Shown here one piece after another: positions 34,297-47,060 of a DNA stretch of 64,000 bases. Under the pieces are notes generated by a model. The model did no database searches, had not been told where the DNA came from, and worked only from the letters and a program-made list of their open reading frames with translations. A program made the position numbers and the translations under genes. The stretch is taken from contig CM043959.1 in NCBI GenBank assembly GCA_014529385.2, positions 48,673,928 to 48,737,927 of the forward strand, in the 5' to 3' direction. The stretch comes from Adiantum capillus-veneris (taxonomy: Eukaryota > Streptophyta > Polypodiopsida > Polypodiales > Pteridaceae). Within the stretch, counting starts at the first letter, position 1. The number at the start of each line of letters is the position of its first letter.

Positions 34297-34854
34297 GGAG
34301 GGCTTGTGTATGTTTTTGTGTAGGTTCAACCTTAGAATAGTCAAGTAGTTTTCATGAATTAGGATAATACAAATAATCATTAGTACTAAGTTACAATTTC
34401 AATGTGGAATTCGTAGGATTTTAGGTGGTTCTCTTAGGTTAGCCGAGATAATCGCTTCGGTAAATCCTTTTATTTTGCCTCTCATTAGGTACGATATTAG
34501 CTTAGACGTCTGTATTTATGTGTTATTTTAAGCATTAGGACATGCATAGGCCATGGATAATGGCCCAGGAATAGAGGGTTTTCCCTTTCATTTCACTCCA
34601 CACATTAGAACAAACGTTGCAATTAGTAGAAGATCCATTTTCAGTAGTGTATGGTGTTCATGTTTGGTGCTCAAAGACTAGGAGAAATTCTAGCGTCACC
34701 AAACCTTGTCATCTTGCCTCTTGTTAACTATCATAGATCATTTGATGTGCATATTTTTATTTTGTTGTAGAATAGATTGCAATTTAGAAAACATTATTAT
34801 GTAAATTTTCTAAGAAAGAAAAAAATATGTTGTCACTTTGAAATCAATTCAATG

Positions 34855-35640
34855 GAGGCTCAATGCCAAATGTCAAGATATCCTCTCTTTTTTGGAGAGC
34901 CTGATGAGGATGCCGAGCTATTTCTAGCATATTTCAAAATGAGTTGACACATAAAAAGAGTGACAGGAGATGAGGGACGCTTAGAAATGTTTGAGGTAGT
35001 TCTGAAAAAGGATGTTAGCATTTAGTTTGACTCTCTATCTTAGGAGGTTAAGGACAACTATAATGAAGTTGTTGATCATTTGACTCCCAAAACACTCAAA
35101 AGCTATGGCAAGACATCATTTCTCACAAGAAAAAATACTTAGAGTTTCTACGTCTTTGGGCTGTATGGGTGAGAAATGTTGCTAACCCTGGTGATGGTGC
35201 AGAGTTCCTAAAGAAGGAGAGGTTCATAGCCGGTCTCTTTCCCACACTCAAGATAAAATTTGAGGCGGGTGCACCTTATACCTTTGATGCAACTGAAAAT
35301 AGGGCCGTTGAGTAGTATAGGAAACTCAAGTGTCTAAGAGGAGAGGTTCCAATAGAGGGTCCTATACCTAAAGGAAAATTGCAAGCATCAACATCCAGAG
35401 AGATTCCTGAGGTAACGGTTGAAGTGATTGAGAAGTTAAATGAATCTTTAAGCAACATATCAATTCACCTTGCACAAGCTATAGGTCCAAAGGGACAAGC
35501 AAAGAAGTCAGAGGAGCGAGAGCCACCATGACCTAGGAGAGTCTTGCAATGTTGGAAGTACATAGAGTCTGGACATGGGGGATTTAACAAAGGCAGTTAG
35601 CACTAGGAGAAAGGTAAAAAGGGAGTGTGCTTGCTGTAAA
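34855..35640 (+). pseudogene. Tat-like Ty3 element: gag remnant
   Basis: The peptide CQMSRYPLFFGEPDEDAELFL (about 34862-34925) and following text match the retrotransposon Gag pattern of a segment before the core capsid helices. Stops and frame changes are frequent (34947, 35024, 35042). Near the end, LQCWKYIESGHGG (about 35545-35585) is a zinc knuckle with the second Cys replaced by Tyr and the last Cys lost. It lies 580 bp after the LTR, in the expected place. Confidence 0.65.
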
Positions 35641-35649
35641 AATTACACA

Positions 35650-36000
35650 AACTGAAATGAATGAGGATATTACACCTATGCTAGATTGTCACATCAAAGG
35701 AAGATTGGTTAGGAAAGGTCTAGTGTATGGAGGTGCACAAATTTGCATTATAGATAGAGGGACTCATGCAAAGACTAGGCATGCACATCCATGAGACACC
35801 TGAAATCAAAGCCAAGATCGCAAACAATAGCAAGGCTAGGTGTGTAGGCATTTGCAAAAATGTTTTGTGGAGGCCCTTAGCATTAAGAAGGCAATGGATT
35901 TTTATGTTATGTCAACCAAGGGAGTGGCTATCCATTTATCCTAGGAAGACCATGGCTAATGAAAATGTGAGATTTGTAGGATTGGGAAAGTGGAAAGTTG
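35650..36000 (+). pseudogene. Tat-like Ty3 element: protease remnant
   Basis: The text GRLVRKGLVYGGAQICIID (about 35700-35757) corresponds to the aspartic protease active site, usually DGGA. Here the catalytic Asp is Tyr (TAT for GAT), so the enzyme is inactive. After frame shifts, FILGRPWL at about 35935-35958 is the second conserved block. Confidence 0.7.
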
Positions 36001-37540
36001 ATTTGCAAGAATGAGAAGCATAAGAAGGTTGTCTTTGATATGAAGAAGCAACATCAAGAGGAGCTCCATGAAGAATCATCGCAAAGTGAGATGGAGGAAG
36101 ACTGTACTGATAGCACTTCAGAAGAGAAAGGTAGCAGTAGCACTACGAAAAAGGAGTCTTCCATTGAAGTCATGGAGGTAAGGTTTAAGCCAAGCAACCA
36201 AGAAACCTCTTGCCCATGCTTGGAGGATGTAGGTCCTCAAGAGAACCAAAATTTGGAAGATGAAAGAATGTTAGAAGGTATGTTGTCTACCACACTTAGA
36301 AAGGATGAAAGAGAGGAGTTCAAATGTGTGCTAAGAAAGTTTCCTAAGATTTTTGCTAAAGACTACACCGACGTGCATAGAGTAGATGATGTTGAACATA
36401 AGATCGAGCTAAAGCCAGAGGCCACTCCTAAGGCTCAAAAGCTACGAAGGCTGGGAATCATCAAGGAGCAGGCTTTACTCAAGGAGGTAAGAAAGCTTCT
36501 AGCAACAGGTTTCATTTATCCAATGGGGAGAATTCAGAGTGGGTCTCTCCTGTTGTTGTCACTCCCAAGAAAAACGGCAAGTGGAGGGTGTGTGTGGATT
36601 ACCGTCCACTAAATGAGGCAACAAAAAGAGATCACTTTCTCCTCCCATTTCAGGATGAGATACTAAATGAGGTAGCTGTTCATGAGAAGTACATTGTGTG
36701 TGATGGCTACTTGGGCTACTTTCAAATAGGTATCGCATTAGAGGATCAATTGAAAACAACCTTCATCACTCCATGGGGTTGTTATGCTTTCAAAGCCATG
36801 CCATTTGGCTTGAAAAATTCTCCTGCAACTTTCCAATGCTTCATGAGTATGGTGTTTCAAGCATTCTTTGGAAAATCCATTAGGGTTTTTATTGATGATT
36901 TTTGTATTTATAGCTCAAAATCATTATATCTACAAAGGGTAGAAGAAGGCTTGAAGAAACTCTATGACATGGGAGGTCAACTCAACCCCAACAAATGCCA
37001 CATAGGTGAGGATGAAGTGATCTTGCTAGGTCACAAGGTTTCCTATAAAGGTATTGAGGTGGATCCTTCAAAGGCAAAGGCTCTTATTGAGTTACCATCA
37101 CCCAAGAGTCTTAAGGAGGTCATCTCATTCATTCAAAAGGTGAAGTATATGTCACGCTTCATTCACTTAGCCTCGAAGTTACTTCACCCCTTGCAAAAAT
37201 TGACACAACAAGCCAATTTTGTTTGGTCCGATGAGCTTGAAGAATATTTTTGTAACATCAAAGTCATTCTGTCAGAACTACCAACACTTATGCCTCCTTG
37301 TTGGGAATACAATTCTTTGTTATCTCTAGTGTTGGGAAAGAAACAATTGGTTCTGTTTTGCTACAACAAGATCCCCATAGTACCAGGATGCGACCCAACT
37401 ACTTTTCTAGTAGGGTCATGAATGCTTTGGAGAGAGGCTACATGGAGGTAGAAGTCATGATGCTTTCTCTCATGTTTGCAGTGAGAGAATTTATATCCTA
37501 TGCTACCAAAACCTTTTGTAATCCTCACTACAGAAATATT
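35998..37540 (+). pseudogene. Tat-like Ty3 element: RT and first (Ty3-type) RNase H
   Basis: A charged linker (35998-36340) leads to FPKIFAKDYTDV and the RT. After a frameshift near 36540 the RT reads VVVTPKKNGKWRVCVDYRPLNEAT, YIVCDGYLGYFQIGIA, MPFGLKNSPATFQ and the catalytic box FIDDFCIYSS (about 36889-36918, both Asp kept). The thumb and Ty3-type RNase H follow with a frameshift near 37300-37420 (VGKETIGSVLLQQDP, NYFSSRVMNALERGYMEVEVMMLSLMFAVREF). The first acidic residue of that RNase H is missing. Confidence 0.88.
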
Positions 37541-38160
37541 TGTTCCCTTGGGTGTCATCTCAAATGAATCTTAGTACTAGAATCTCAAAGTGGATTATGG
37601 ATTTGCAAGAGTTTCAATACTCTTTCAAGGTAGAAGATAGTGTGCGTGCACAATTGACATGGATTCTCACTTATAGGGTACATGAGAAGGAAATTAAGAT
37701 GCCTGAAGTAAAGACCCTACCATTGCCACCACCAAAAAGTATTCCTAATGCTTTTACCTTGTTCTTTGATGGATCTTTTTGACGAGCCATAGGAAAAGCA
37801 GGGGGAGGGCTTGTGTTGCTCAACCCAAGTGGAGAGGTAATCATGAAGGAGAAAGTCAATCTACCATGTTCAACTAGCAACAATGAAGCAGAGTATGACA
37901 TACTACTTCATGGTTTAAAGATGTGCATTAGTCAAGGTATACAACGTCTCATGGTAAAGGAGGATGCACTTCTCATTGTGAAGAAAATCTTAGGTATTTG
38001 GGCATGCAAGAATGAAAGCATAAGGACAAAGGTTCATGTCATCCGTAGGTTGTTTAATCAATTTGAAGAAGTGCAGTTGTATCATATTCTTAGGAAATAG
38101 AATGAAGATGCTGACTTACTTGCACAATAAGTAGTTACATGTGTTGAGAAAGAAGTGTAG
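37541..38160 (+). pseudogene. Tat-like Ty3 element: second, archaeal-type RNase H
   Basis: A second RNase H sits between the first one and the integrase, an arrangement known from the Tat branch of plant Ty3 elements. The blocks are LFFDGSF (Asp at 37768-37770), GGGLVLLNPSGEVI, STSNNEAEYDILLHGLKMCISQGIQ, KEDALLIVKKILGIW (Asp at 37963-37965) and, after one stop at 38098, NEDADLLAQ. All four acidic positions of the fold are still present, though stops at about 37780 and 38098 break the frame. Confidence 0.85.
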
Positions 38161-39641
38161 GTCATCATGGTGGTAGCAATTGTCAAGCATCCAAGATACC
38201 AGGAATTGGAGACATTGGCTCCAATTATTGGATACATTTTGGAGGGCGACTTTCCACAAGACTTCACAAAAGCTCAAAAGAGAAGACTCATGAAGGAGGC
38301 AAGTTTCTATCTCTTCCTTGAAGGCTCCCTCTATCAAAGAGTGAAGGATCAAGTGTGTAGAAGAGTACCAACTATCAAGGAAATTCCAGCCATTCTAAAG
38401 GGTTTGCATGAGTAAGCATGTGGTGGTCATTTTGTCCAAGAGTTAACCATGAAGAAGATTTTGCTTGGGGGGTATGTTTGGCCAAGTCTGCATGTGGATG
38501 TCCAACATTGGTGTTAAAGTTGTCACAACTACCAGGTAAATGAAAATACAAGATTGGTGCATGGTCTGAGTCAAATAGTACTTGCAAACGGACCCTTTGA
38601 AAAGTGGGGTATTGATTCTATGGGTCCTCTCCATAGAACAAAAAATGGTAAACTCTACATTACAGTAGCTGTAGATTACATGACTAGGTGGGTAGAGGCT
38701 CAAAGTGTGGCAAGGGTAAATGGGAAAATAGTGAGCAGGTTTGTCTACATTGATATTTGTTGTAGATTTGGCACACCTTTGGAGATTGTTTCTAATAATG
38801 GTCCACGGTTCAGGAAGGGTTTACTCACGGAAGTTTGTGAAGAGCTTCACATTCTCCATCATCATAGAACACCCTACTACCCACAGTCAAATGGTTTGGT
38901 GTAGAAGGATAATGGTGTCATGCAAGCATCATTAGAAAGATGGTGCAAAACAAGACAAAGTTATGGGATGACTTCTTGGATGGTGCCTTGTGTTCCTTGT
39001 GGGCGTACCGAACCACATACAAGGAGGCCATAGAGCTCACACCATTTCACTTGGTGTATGATCAAGAGGCCTTGCAGTCTATCGAGCTCAACATTCCAAC
39101 AATGTGACTTCATAGCAAAGAAGCACAAGATAAGCAAGAAGCATGGATGGATCAACTTCTTACCTTAGTAGAACTTGAGTGGAAAAGAGAAGCAGCTTAT
39201 GAGTGCTACAAGAGGAAAGCTATACAAGCAAAACAAAAGCTCGACAAAAAACTGAAAGACAAAGGAATCAAGGAAGGGTATCTTGTGCTAAGGTATGAAA
39301 AATGACTTGATAATTGTTTTGATGCCAAGTTTGAGAGTAGATGACACGGACCATACATTGTCAAAAAGACTTTCAATTCAAGTTATTACCAACTCATGGA
39401 ATTGAATGGTAAAGAGCACTCTAGGAAGGTAAACGGGTATCGTCTAAAGCCCTACTTGAGTCGCCTTCTACCAAAGGATCTATCAAAGAATTTTCAAAGA
39501 TCTACTATTTCCAATAAATTTTGTTGTATGAAGCATGCGTGTGACAAGAAGCCACACTATGAAAATCTTGTCAAGGGACCAGATATCATAGAGGACTCAG
39601 AACCACTCTATTTGGAAAATATGCCTTTTGATAGTACATGA
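38161..39641 (+). pseudogene. Tat-like Ty3 element: integrase, inactive
   Basis: The zinc region runs about 38395-38540 (GLHE*ACGGHF ... HWC*SCHNYQ, with two stops). The core reads WGIDSMGPLHRTKNGKLYITVAVDYMTRWVEA. The second catalytic Asp is Asn in VSNNGPRF, and the Glu expected after NGLV is a stop (NGLV*KDNG, TAG at about 38902). The C-terminal part ends in SYQLMELNGKEHSRKVNGYRLKPYLSRLLP (39380-39470) and a tail to a TGA at 39639. No chromodomain was seen, as usual for Tat. Confidence 0.87.
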
Positions 39642-39759
39642 ATGTATCATCATCCTCAGAGAGGGCTAATGATATCATAGAGGACTCAGAACCACTCTAT
39701 TTGGAAAATATGCCTTTTGATAGTACATGAATGTATCATCATCCTCGGAGAGGGCTAAT
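39582..39759 (+). repeat. 89-bp tandem duplication of pol end plus polypurine tract
   Basis: gatatcatagaggactcag starts at 39582 and again at 39671. The two 89-bp copies differ at one visible base (cctcagag / cctcggag). Each ends in GAGAGGGCTAAT, the purine-rich tract that precedes the 3' LTR. The second copy runs directly into the LTR start TGATAGCC at 39759, and the first runs into TGATATC, the start of the second copy. Confidence 0.93.
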
Positions 39760-41384
39760 GATAGCCATTTTTTGGCTATCCAAATTGCCATAGTGAGCTA
39801 CCTCAACCTACCAAAATCACCCAAATACTGTGGCTATCCCTACCATTTCATTGTACATAGGAGTGTGTGAATTAGGGGACTTTCCCCATATCGTCTTAAA
39901 ACCCTCAGCTAACTAGTCACTAGGTTAGTTGAGCCAAAAAAGTATAAAATCGAACAAATAAAATATATTATGGTCCATTTGTGTGTAAATATTCATTGTA
40001 TATAGGACCTAAATATAAGGATTTTTCATAATTATTTTGGTATTTATTAAAATATTTCTACCTACGTGTGCGTTATTTGCCTATGTATGCTATGTATATT
40101 GACTCACCATTACCACAATTTTTCTTACCATCTTGCATACTCTTTATTCCATATAGAAATATTTTCATGCAAGCTTCTCTTATTTTTGGGTGAGAATCCA
40201 CTTCAAGGAAAAACCTCAAAAATACCTTTCACCATCAGTCATTGTCTTTCACTAAATTCCTATTTCCTACAAGTATTTTTCCTTATCTCTTCTAAATAAT
40301 TATACATCAATAAAAACAAATGAGGACCCTCCTCATTTGATTCTCTATATTTTTGTATATTTATTTTTTATATACACCTAACACTGTTTTAGACTCCATG
40401 AATAATTATATACTAATCTGTTTTTTTTCCATCATATCCATATTATATTTATGCATAATCCACAACCATGTTTTTAAATCCCTAAGAATCAATTAGGTCA
40501 TGCTCTCATGCAAGGAGGGACTCACCTTTGGAGCCATATGCAAATTCAACAAAAGGGGGGCCACTGAAGACTTTTTTGTGAAGAAAAATAGACATTTTGG
40601 TGGGATTTTTTATATCCACGTCCACTCCAAATTTGAAGTGGTGGTTAAACGACACAATATGTACCAAGATCTGAATAATCACCTCAAAAATTTTGATAAT
40701 TTTTGGAGCTACCACCGGTGAGATAATATTTTTTGAGTGGACCCCAGTCTGCCCACTTTTCTCAAAGCAACCCATAGTCTTCTCTCACCTCCTTTCCTAC
40801 TTCTACACACACACACAGATACACACACACACAAACACATTCTTCTCCATCTCTCAATCAAACCTACAACTTTCATGGCTTCTTTCATCTTATTCACCAT
40901 TCCCATCTCTCCCTTACTCCATAGCTCAAAATTATCATCTCTACACACATATAACTCAATTTCTCTCTCTAGAATCAAACTCATATTACCGTAACCTCTT
41001 CATCCTTTCAAAAAAAGAGAAAAAATTAGCAAATAATCAAGCTCAAGCTCTACAAAAGGAGGAGTTTTATCATGGAAAATTCAACCTTTCCATGGTCACA
41101 AGAACTACACCAACAGATTCCTACAACCGCTCATTTGCTGGAGGAGATAGGTGGAAAATTCCCTTTCCATCTTGTGGTTTTCATCCAATTGTGTATATTC
41201 TAATCCTTATCTTACTTTTTATAATTGTATAATTCATATAATGCACCTTGAGTGCATATGCCATGTAATTTTACCCCATCCTACTAAGTACACACTACTA
41301 ACACTAACCACTAACATACTAACACAAAATAGCCATTGACCTAACCATAAAAGACACCTCACCTCAAGCCTACATCTGCATAGT

Positions 41385-41447
<63 letters not shown>

Positions 41448-42158
41448 TCCTTAAAACTCTACTTTCACCTTATCGACCATCAATAATGCTCTCTTTTGAG
41501 GCCACATCCATGACTCAAGCAGACAAAGAAGGCCCCCAATGTTTTGATATTCAAAGAAAAATCATAATCCTTGTTTGTTATCTTGTAAGTTAGGATTTTT
41601 AATAATCTTAATGAGAGGTCTCCAACCTATAAATAGGCCCCTATCCTTCTTGTAAATCATCCTCAATATCTCACATAGCACCCCAACACTCTATGCGTGA
41701 GGAGAGACTTAGGCGTAGCAACCACTTTGCGAACTTCACTTTTGGTGTGAACGAAGCTACACATTGCAAGTGAGAGAGCATGAGTTCAAAATCTCAAAAC
41801 CACTATTGTATATGTTTCTCCATCATCAATAAATTGAGGTTTGGTGCATCAAAGGCGTGATTCGACTTCATCCTTCCACTTATGTAATACGGTTTCGTGA
41901 ATTCAAGGTGACATGTATTTTAAGTTTCTATCATTCTATCTTGTTTGAGAAAGTGTGTTAGTGTGTTTTCATTGCCAATTTTGTGTCCATTGTAAGAGGG
42001 TATTGTGGTGAGAGGTCTCTCACACCCTAAGACAGTGTGTGTGTTGGCAATGTTTAGCATTCACTAAGCATTGAGTTAGTTTTGTACAAGCTCTACAATA
42101 ACATCATAATGAACCATCTCCATTTGGGAGTCATAAACAAGGTATTATGCAAGTTCCA

Positions 42159-42228
<70 letters not shown>

Positions 42229-42493
42229 CTTTGCTCTAGCGCTCTTTGCTCCATTTGGTGTGTGTATTGGTGTGACATTGCTTGTGTGTGTTTTGGGGCG
42301 CATCTTCTTGGGTATGAAAAAATCTCTCTTGTGTCCTAGTTCGCATACCATAACTAGGTGGTGCCCTTTCACTTGTTTGGTTGTGGGTTTGTTGTTGTTC
42401 CTTGCTTGAGGTTGCCCCAGGCCCAATTGAGCAGCACAAAAACCTTAAGGGGTGTTTAGAGGTCGCCTCTCTTGCCCGCCCCGGACCCCCTCA
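39759..42493 (+). mobile_element. 3' LTR of the Tat-like Ty3 element (about 2.73 kb)
   Basis: Homologous throughout to 31544-34277. Starts TGATAGCC and ends ACCCCCTCA. Its two CT arrays are longer than in the 5' copy (41387-41445 and 42162-42224), the CA run near 40806 is interrupted, and the TATA box is TATAAATAGG near 41628. Multiple substitutions and indels separate the two LTRs. Confidence 0.9.
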
Positions 42494-44872
42494 TCATGTT
42501 TAACGTACAAATTATTAGAGCTACAATCCAAAGTATGCAAAAAAAAAAAACTAAGGTAAACGTGATCCCGCATTCTTAAGCTTACGAAAACCATCCTTTC
42601 CTTTGAAGCTTACTGCATAGCTTGAAAACATTGACAATTAACTCATGTTCTCCAAATAAGCAAGGAACCTCTTTATGTAATTTTCAATTATCATAGAATC
42701 CACTTAATTAAGCCAGTCATACAAAGTAATCCAACCTAAGTAGCAATATGGTTCTCAACTTGTTAATCCATTAGTAGGCTATCACAATCCAATCCTTTTA
42801 GATACATCTTACCAAAGGTAGGGAAAACACCATGTTAGGCAATGCAAAAAACAAGAGTTAAAGAAGTCCATATTGCCATACAGGGAGCATCGGGTTTGAA
42901 CTCAAGTAACTAGGAAGATCCATTGTAAAAAGACATCCCATATAAAAAAATATGATTAGTCAAGAGCCACAATTGTGCAAGGACAATGCAAAACCACATA
43001 GTAAGAACCAATTTGTAAAACTAGTGTAGCAATCAGCTTATAACCTAGAGTAGCAACTAGATTGTAAAACTAGAGTAGCAACCAGGTCAGCAAACCATTT
43101 GTTCCGAGCAAGGAGAAAAGGTCAAAACCATTTCAAGCCTTGAAGACCATTGTTATAAAAAAAACATCAAGGTCTTTTTACAAGATTTAAAAATAAATTG
43201 AGCACAAGCTATGAGCTTAGAAATCTCCCAAGGTAGTATTCACAATCTCAGCAAGAGTTGACAAAGACAAGCCTAAATGAGTTGGCATAGCTTCTTTAAA
43301 TTTAGAAAAGCAATGAGATTCAAAGACCAGTAGCATGCAATAGCCTAGGGCTCAACACCACCAAGCTATACCACAATAAGCTAGGATATAAAAAAATCAG
43401 TACTAGTTTTTTGGTTGAGGCTTCAAAACTGTGTATGAGCCTAATAACTCTCTATTTGTATAGCACGATCATTAGCCAATAAGACCACAAGAGCATCAAT
43501 AGTTTAGGGTAAGAAACCATGATATTTTTTGTGCACAAGACTTCAAGCCAAGGTCAATAGCTCATCATTAAAATACAGCCTTCGTAAGATAGATAGTAAC
43601 CAGTACCCAACACGTGAGCAACCACGATAACATCCTCATAAAACACCACTTTCATTTCACCCAAAGTCACCCAAATTTGGGTCAACAATCAAGCACCAGA
43701 TTAGAGAATCAGGAGAAAGGATCAGACAAATCAAATTTAAAAAAAAAAGATTGTTGTGAAACACCATAATATCTTCATTGCATATAGTATTTAGAAACCA
43801 GAAGGCTATTGCAATAGGCCAAAGCATGTAGGGAAGCCCTTACCCAAAGTAATCATTAGTAAAAAAGTGGAGCCAAAATTCTCAGCAAATAGTTGGTTAG
43901 AAAAATTCTTTTTTCCACTTACTGTTTTAGCCACCTCATGATTCTATAAGGTGTTAGGAATGCATTAGTGTAATCAAAATATCAAAGGCAATGCTTTCCA
44001 AATAGCACCAAAATGAAAAATCATAAGTATCAATATTGAAACAAGTCAGAGCTATGTAGAATTAACCAAGGCAGCCAAAAGAGCAACCAAAAAGTAAAAA
44101 ATTACTAACAATGAAGTAAGATTTGGTAGATCCATGCCAATGTACCACGGGTTAAAAAAATTATCCTAACCATACCTTTTCAAGCCAAGTAAATTTCTCA
44201 AGGCATCAAGTTATTGAATTCTTTCAAGGTCATGCAATAATTCAGAGTCGACAGTGACAACCAGTTCAAACACCAATGTATGCATATCTTGCTAGTAAAG
44301 AACATGTTAAGCTAAGCATATTTCTTTTAAATAACTAGAGGTTAGTAGTTCAAGCTATTGCTAGAATCTCGAACACAAAGGTAGCCAATTTCAACCAAGA
44401 GCTAGTTGGATTTTCCAAGAAGCCCAAGAGTGTTCCTTTGTTGAAAACTAAATCATGCAAAAGTGTTCAGAATCCACAAGCTTGGCAAGGGTCATAGGCA
44501 AGGATTGTTGGAGCAAGAAACAAACACATACAAAAACCTACATGAACATTAAATGTTCAAACACATCAGAGAACTAGGACCGCTCCTGGAAGAAGAATTA
44601 AGTTTATTAAATCATGATGACAATTTAGATAAGGCATTCCATATTCAGTGATCATAGCTATATAACAGAGTATTGCCCAAGATACAAGCAAACAATATCA
44701 TTCAAGCATCAGATTTTGAGAGAAAAACACTTTGAAGAAGGCATGCCCTTCACAATCTTTATTTGGAGAATGGGAACAAATTGCACTATGCAGAGAAGGC
44801 ATCACAAAAACGCCCACAATCAGAGAAGCATACAAATCATCAAATCTCAGCAAGCCGATAAGGCTAGGAATT

Positions 44873-44979
<107 letters not shown>

Positions 44980-44999
<20 letters not shown>

Positions 45000-45172
45000 A
45001 TCCAAAGAGAATGAAATAAATCCTTCTACGTCTTCACTTTGATAGACATAAACCAATAAAGTACTATTTATAATCCAACACACACACACACACAATCCAA
45101 AGAGAATGAAATAAATCCTTCTACTTCACTTTGATAGACATAAACCAATAAAGTACTATTTATAATCCAATA
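44980..45172. repeat. Tandem duplication, 95-bp period
   Basis: tccaaagagaatgaaataaa starts at 45001 and 45096. Both copies are preceded by a CA run and followed by the same text through gtactatttataatccaa. The first copy carries three extra bases (cgt) inside. Confidence 0.9.
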
Positions 45173-45853
45173 TGCTAGATTTTAGAGAATCCTTCTAGAA
45201 AACTAAAAAGCCTTCCACTTCAAGGGTGTTTTGTTAAATTCAAATAGCAAGGCAAAAATAACATACCAGAGGAGCATTTTATACTAAATGAGTTATATTT
45301 CTAAGTTTTAGGAGCTATCCAACTTCAAAGAATCATCTAGTCAGTATTCACATGCCAAAACTCAAACAAAATGAGAACCAGGCAGGCTAAGTAGCATAGG
45401 TTGTTTATAGCAATGCCCAACTAGTATATTGAGATGAAAAAGGCCCATCCTTCTTAACATATAGTTTTTAAAAACATATAGTCATTAATTCATTCTAAAA
45501 AATCATGGGTTCAGAACTAGTCAAAAAGGTATAAATTTGCACAATTCATATTGGTAAAGCATTCCATTGCACTACTGACCCAATCTCCTAGCAAAGTAAC
45601 CAATACATAGTCTAGGGAGAGAATTTGGTTAGTAAGCTTATCAAGTAGATAGAGAAAATTGTTAATGGCATGGACTCATCAAAGCCATAAATTTGAACCA
45701 TTCGAAATCAAATATTTATTCTATAGAGGAAAACCTGTGAGAAAAAATGGAACTCAATGTGGCTAGGAGAAGAATAGGTATCCAATATAATTCAAGAGCT
45801 CATCAAAACAACATAGTGCACCTTCTCTATCTCTCATTCTCTCACTCTCATTA

Positions 45854-46123
45854 TTGTGTAAAACAAAGATCTTAAAGGCTAGCTTTAAGTGGTGTTACCA
45901 ACCAAGGCACGTATGTTACAAAGCTCTGTCAGACTGTATACACAAAAAATCCAACTTAGTCAAGCTCCAGGAGGTGCTCACGGATGGCTTCTATGAACAT
46001 ATTGAAAGCATGATGCAAGATTGTAAAGACCATGGTTTAAAGTTAGCAAAGCAGCACAACACTGGTCTTCAACTTGTGGCCCAAATTGAACAGCTACTGC
46101 GAAGCCTGCCCCTCTTCGACTAG
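45854..46123 (+). other. Unrecognised coding-like stretch, possible gene 3' fragment
   Basis: Up to 89 codons ending at the TAG at 46121. The peptide has balanced composition (for example HIESMMQDCKDHGLKLAKQHNTGL, quoted in part: QHNTGLQLVAQIEQLLRSLP). It looks like an amphipathic helical C-terminus. It is followed by T-rich sequence with ttttaatacaaac near 46271, a possible 3' UTR. I do not recognise the family, and no upstream exon is evident. It may be a captured host exon, a retrogene end, or chance. Confidence 0.3.
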
Positions 46124-46129
46124 GTCTCA

Positions 46130-47060
46130 AAATATGAGCATGTTTTGTATATTGGAATTGCTGTTTTCAAGTTTGTGTATCTTCGATCCACTCCTGTTTT
46201 GTATCTATGATCTACAATCCGCCCCCTGGTGATGATCACCATATGTTATTTTGTAACTTTGTCTCTCTCTTTTAATACAAACTCTCGTGCCTTGTTATGG
46301 TTAAAAAAGGAACGTATGGTCCTATAGAAAAAAGGATTGAAGCTAGTTGGCAAGTATGAAGTTAAGAGTGTATTACAAGTAAATAAATGGTGATGTGCTC
46401 AGTGAAAGCAAGAATTGAGACACACAAATGAAGGCATTATGCAAAGCAAACCTTTGGAGGGAGAGCCAAATGACGTCTCAAAGTGGGTGGGAGACATTGA
46501 GGCAAAGTAAAAAAGCAGAAGGGGGGAGCGAGAGCATTGTGGCAGGTCATATATAAAAGGTTTATGGGCTAATAAGTCCTCGCAGTGCAAATTCCTCAAG
46601 TAGAGGAGGCACAAATAATGGAGGGCATCGATAACCAGAGAAGAGATGGTCAAAGGGGGAGTAAAGATAATCTCAACCCCTAAGTAAGCTCTTACAGTGA
46701 TGGTAAGGGACTTTCCTATTGAGTTCCATCCATATAAAATTGAAGAAAAAAGACTAGTAGCCCCCATGCGTGTGTGCGTGTGTGTGTGTGTAGCTGTGAA
46801 GAAAGAATCAAATCAAGGAGAGGTACTCAACACAACAAGAGTTACATCATGAAGAGAGAGCTCATTTGTCACCTAATGGGGAAAAAGTTTGATGTTGTAG
46901 GTCATCATATCTAAGAGGGTGGAGAACCTTCAAGGGAAATCCTCGAGCTACAGATTTAGCAAAGCAAACATAGGTGTAGACGGCAAAGACAGTCTCAACA
47001 GGCGGGAACTGTCTCCTGGAAGCCGAACAGTGGATCAGTGAGTAATTACCACGACAGTTA
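46130..47060. other. Intergenic, probably including U3 of a family A LTR
   Basis: No gene recognised. A short GT run lies near 46770-46792. The right part probably belongs to the LTR of family A copy 2, because a TATA box follows at 47081, but its left boundary cannot be set without a second copy. Confidence 0.35.

Noticed and set aside
31539-42498. Target site duplication for the Tat-like element
   Set aside because: The flanks are tccat and tcatg; no identical 5-mer is present, so only a weak 4-base resemblance (ccat/tcat) remains and I do not claim a duplication.
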